This document shows, in pieces, positions 60,801 through 64,000 of a stretch of DNA of 64,000 bases. Source of the stretch: Sweltsa coloradensis (taxonomy: Eukaryota > Arthropoda > Insecta > Plecoptera > Chloroperlidae); contig JAMZAV010000006.1 of assembly GCA_024449915.1 (NCBI GenBank), positions 310,001 through 374,000 of the forward strand, read 5' to 3'. The notes beneath the pieces are model-generated. The model saw only the letters and a list, made by a program, of their open reading frames with translations, ran no database searches and was not told the origin of the DNA. Numbering within the stretch: the first letter of the stretch is position 1; each line of letters starts with the position of its first letter. Position numbers and translations under genes: made by a program.

Positions 60801-60809
60801 ATTGTAATC

Positions 60810-61020
60810 TAAGCAAGCCGTCCGTCCGTCTCCCGTCCGTCTCCTGCCGATGGTTTGGTCACGCCCCTTTTGTCTTGCGTGCCAGCGGGAGTGATGACCA
60901 CGTATACCGGCTTGGGGCGTCAGTCGTTGTCGACGCTCGCTGCACAACGGTCGCAGACGCTCTCAACGCGCGTCCCGACGCACATGGTCTCGCGCGAGCG
61001 TTCGCGGACGTGAGTTTGAC
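60810..61020. promoter_or_regulatory. CpG-rich island
   Basis: About 200 bp with dense CpG, standing out from AT-rich flanks. A plus-strand open frame (about 60860 to past 61010) reads GSDDHVYRLGASVVVDARC and meets a GTGAGT donor-like site at 61011. It could be a first exon with promoter, or a transposon remnant; neither is shown. Confidence 0.35.
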
Positions 61021-61719
61021 ATTGAATTTCCCTTCAATAAAAACGCGCGTAAAAACTATCCCGACTTCATTCTATACTTTATAATAATAATTATCAAGAA
61101 CAATCTTTTGATGTTTGTTTTGTAAAAGAAGTTTTTTGTTTCTTCCACTCTTTCTTACGTATGTAAAAATTAATAAGTGCAAAAATGTAATCAAGCTTAG
61201 GAACAGAGTTTCCTGTTCTGGACGTATTGTGCTAGTTATCCACGTGTGTTATCGATTTTTCCGCGTGTTCCGTGTAACTTTGCGTGATGAAGAATATTAA
61301 CAAGTTTTCACGAACGCGCGGTTTATGTTACGCGGTGTAGCGTCGGTGTACGAGTGTCTTGAGGATGTGCTTATATCAAAGTGTGGCCGATGTTATGGTC
61401 ATGGTCTCGGTACAACCAACTCTCTGAGTGGAGGGGGGAGGGGAAGTCAACAGACGCCGGATGTTATACTGACTAACAAGTACGTACCAGCTTCGAGTAT
61501 GATTCTAGTCTAGTCCATTTATACATAGACTAGGTGTTGGGAGAAATAAGAAATAGTAACTTAGCCTTGAAAAACCCGAGAATATAGAAAGAGATACAAA
61601 AAAACGTGCAAGATAATCGTTATGTAACCACTAACAATATCGTAAATTAATAGTAGGTTCAAGAGTAGGACCGCACAAACGAAGTTAATATTTGATACAA
61701 TTCAGAAGTTAAAAAATCC

Positions 61720-61798
61720 ATCCCGATCGGGGTTCGAACCCGAGTCTCCCACATTCCAGGTAGACGCCTTAGCCAACTAGACCACCGAGGCGGTAACT
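61720..61798 (-). repeat. tRNA-like sequence (SINE head)
   Basis: Minus strand: A box TGGTCTAGTTGG and consensus B box GGTTCGAACCC with a strong T arm. The acceptor pairs only partly and the anticodon arm is irregular. It abuts the TTAA element at 61801. Confidence 0.5.
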
Positions 61799-61969
61799 TT
61801 TTAAAGGGGTATTCACCCTCTTTACTCAAAAAATATATTTCATTCGGCGTAACTAGGTAGCCTCTGAATTTAGAAATGAACAGAAACATTATTGGGTCCA
61901 CCATGACCGCTCCAAAAAATGTGAAACAGTGTTTTTTGAGCTAGGTCCCATCGCCAAAAATCTCCCTTA

Positions 61970-63294
61970 TGGCTATTCGACCGCGTTTTTCTATTTTCCA
62001 AAATATGCTACTAAGTCAAAATATAGTGAATGGCTTTGAAACCTGGCTATTTTAGAAAATCAAAACTATTTTTTTCAAATTATTCTGATCCGATACACGG
62101 CCAATATCGCCCCCTCAAAATAATTTCAAACTTCAATTCGCCAGGGCACACCATTCAACGTAGGGTGTTGTGCTTTTGTGACATTAATAATTTTCAACTG
62201 GTTTTCTATAGGCTGACTGAGAGAAAAAAGTTTTTTTTTAATAATTGTCTTTCCTGCGAATTTTTTCGTCTGGCGATATTTTGTACCGATTTGTACCCCG
62301 CCAAACGAAAAAATTCGCAGGACCGACAATGGTTTAAAAATATATTTTTCTCTCAGTCAGCCTATAGAAAACCAGTTGAAAATTAATTTTACAAAAGCAC
62401 AACACCCTACGTTGAATGGTGGGCACTCTTGTCGCTAAGCGGGTCCAACTTTCAACCACACTTTTTTCCCAATAAAATCAATGGAAAACAACTTCAAATT
62501 AGAAATAAGTTAATATTAAGTAAGTATAGTGAGTAATTAATAGTAAACACTCTCGAATTACACGAATAATGTCAAATAATTTACATTATTGAACATGAAC
62601 GTCGTCTCACTCTGATCAACGCGCCATTTTGGATTTTGGTTGTTATTGTCAAGGTGTACCAACCTTTTTGCGATATTGTGGTTATTTTATAAGTAAACAA
62701 TTAAATAGTCGAATAGCACGGGGGTTTGGGGGCGGAGCCCCCGACGGGGTCCAGGGGCGGAGCCCCGGCGGGGGCGGGGGGCTGGCCCCCCAGAACAGAA
62801 TGAGGTACAAACAAACAAACACGACAGGGACCGCAAGACAAACGTAAGTTTGGTGTGTTTTGGTTGGTACGGTGGAGAATGGAGAGATTTTGCCAAAATG
62901 GCCGCCGTGATCAACTAATAACAGTGCAATTAGTCTGTGAGTAATATTGTGTTCACCTATGTAATTGTTAATTTTGCAAAGTGGTGATTAATAATAAATT
63001 GTTAATATTGAATTTTTACACATTTATTTCTAATTTGTAGTTGTTTTCCGTTGATTTTATTGGGGGAAAAGTGTGGTTGAAAGTTGGACCCGCTTAGCGA
63101 CAAGAGTTCCGAATGGTGTGCCCTGGCGAATTGAAGTTTGAAATTATTTTGAGTGGCGATATTGGCCGTGTACCGGATCAAAAAAATTTGAAAAAATAGT
63201 TCTGATTTTCTAAAATAGCCAGGTGTCAAAGCCATTCACTATATTTTGACTTGGTAGCATATTTTGGAAAATAGAATAACGCGGTCGAATAGCC
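61970..63294. mobile_element. Foldback element, GGCTATTCGACC family, copy 2
   Basis: TIR GGCTATTCGACCGCG at both ends with TTA on each side (61967-61969 and 63295-63297), a PIF/Harbinger-like 3-bp target. The related uninterrupted site at about 46240-46250 confirms the junction. It is interrupted by the Merlin-like element at 62422. Confidence 0.75.
62422..63110. mobile_element. Merlin-like element 3, 689 bp
   Basis: Perfect 8-bp duplication GAATGGTG (62414-62421 and 63111-63118). The TIR begins GGCACTCTTGTCGCTAAG (left) and GGAACTCTTGTCGCTAAG (right, inverted) and extends beyond 32 bp. The centre has GC-rich boxes GGGGGCGGAGCCCCCG near 62730. Confidence 0.8.
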
Positions 63295-63887
63295 TTAAGA
63301 AATAACATGGGGACGATCTTTATGCCCCGTGACCTTGGAGGATTTTGATCGAAAAAATATTGGCCATTATTGACGTACTCAACAGCCTTTTCTGTAAATC
63401 CTCTACATTTTGTTTTGTAATTTGGGCAAGTGGTTCGGTCAAAATATTATGCTGATTACCAAGAATGGGTGTGATTTCGGAATGCATATTTTTGGATGTT
63501 TGAGTGTAAATTTGTGCACAGTTTTAAGGTACGATGTTATAAATTGTCATTTTAGATTGGTACGATGCTCTAGTATCTATGTGGAACAAAAAAGAAGCAG
63601 GTTCAAGCTGATTTGAGAAATTTTCCAAAATGACAGTGTTTGCAAATTTCTGGATCAAAAAAGTTGCAAAATTCGTGTAAAATCACAGTTGCGACATATA
63701 ATTTTTTAAACGGTCATTTTAGTGTAGTATTATGCCATAGATTATGTAATAAAAAATAATTTTTTGGGGTAATAACCCCTTTAACTTCTGAATTGTAGTT
63801 GCATTATAGATCCGAATGAACGAAGTATTGAGATATATTTCAGAGACTGAGAGATTGATTGGAGATTAAAGGACATTGTCCAAAATC

Positions 63888-63985
63888 TATACACGATGCA
63901 GAATCGAACCCATATCCCTTGAGCCATACGCTTCGAAACTGTGCCCGACTTTATGACCATCGCGCACGGGCATCCCATAGAGGTA
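63888..63985 (-). repeat. tRNA-like remnant
   Basis: Minus strand carries GGGTTCGATTCTGC (B-box-like) after a GCGATGGTCATAAAG stretch; degenerate, probably a SINE head. Confidence 0.4.
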
Positions 63986-64000
63986 CCGAATTATTACACC

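Larger units (their letters stand above)
61805..63780. mobile_element. TTAA-target element with nested insertions
   Basis: Flanked by TTAA (61801-61804 and 63781-63784). Ends AGGGGTATTCACCC and, inverted, AGGGGTTATTACCCC. Without the nested piece (61970-63294) it would be about 650 bp, matching 45761-46406 inverted. Confidence 0.7.

Overview
This window looks like a piece of an animal nuclear genome, AT-rich and dominated by transposable elements. GT-AG introns, two conserved animal genes that can be followed exon by exon, tRNA-derived SINE-like sequences, LINE reverse transcriptases and many inverted-repeat DNA transposons all support this. The palindrome TAGGCCTA is strikingly common. A marine invertebrate is plausible, but the lineage cannot be fixed from the sequence alone.

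Host genes. (1) On the minus strand, 4366-15558, there is a complete four-exon NUS1 gene, encoding the non-catalytic subunit of the dehydrodolichyl diphosphate synthase complex. All splice sites are GT-AG, phases agree across every junction, and the predicted protein is 268 residues ending in the family's C-terminal RxG motif (Q-R-F-G-K). (2) On the plus strand, 29712-38698, there is FAU, a ubiquitin-like FUBI domain fused to ribosomal protein eS30. It has two coding exons separated by an 8.6-kb intron. No other gene could be identified; two GC-rich segments (39726-40221 and 60810-61020) have some coding or promoter character.

Mobile layer by region. 293-1536: a palindromic element carrying a hammerhead ribozyme in each arm and tRNA-like modules in its spacer. 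5244-9791 and 12368-14048: hAT-type elements with 8-bp target duplications, several nested, mostly within NUS1 introns. 10224-14212: a degenerate LINE that abuts a NUS1 splice acceptor and is itself split by a hAT element. 14213-15060 and 30953-32714: a second LINE family. 16436-17873: Merlin-like and CACTA-like nonautonomous elements. 25746-29227: a foldback containing a Merlin-like element, then two TTAA-target elements. 30661-37088: a 6.4-kb element with about 1.1-kb terminal inverted repeats and TAA target duplication, lying inside the FAU intron. 44963-55731: three Helentron/HINE-like elements with a minisatellite core of about 160 bp. 58314-63784: foldback elements nested three deep.

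The genes are not functionally linked: NUS1 acts in ER dolichol synthesis and FAU supplies a small-subunit ribosomal protein. Their large introns are largely explained by accumulated transposons. The most unusual signals are the ribozyme palindrome, the HINE-like family, the three elements sharing a 32-bp Merlin-like terminus, and the long-TIR element with its empty-site paralogue next door. Boundaries come from reading the sequence by eye; no database search was possible.
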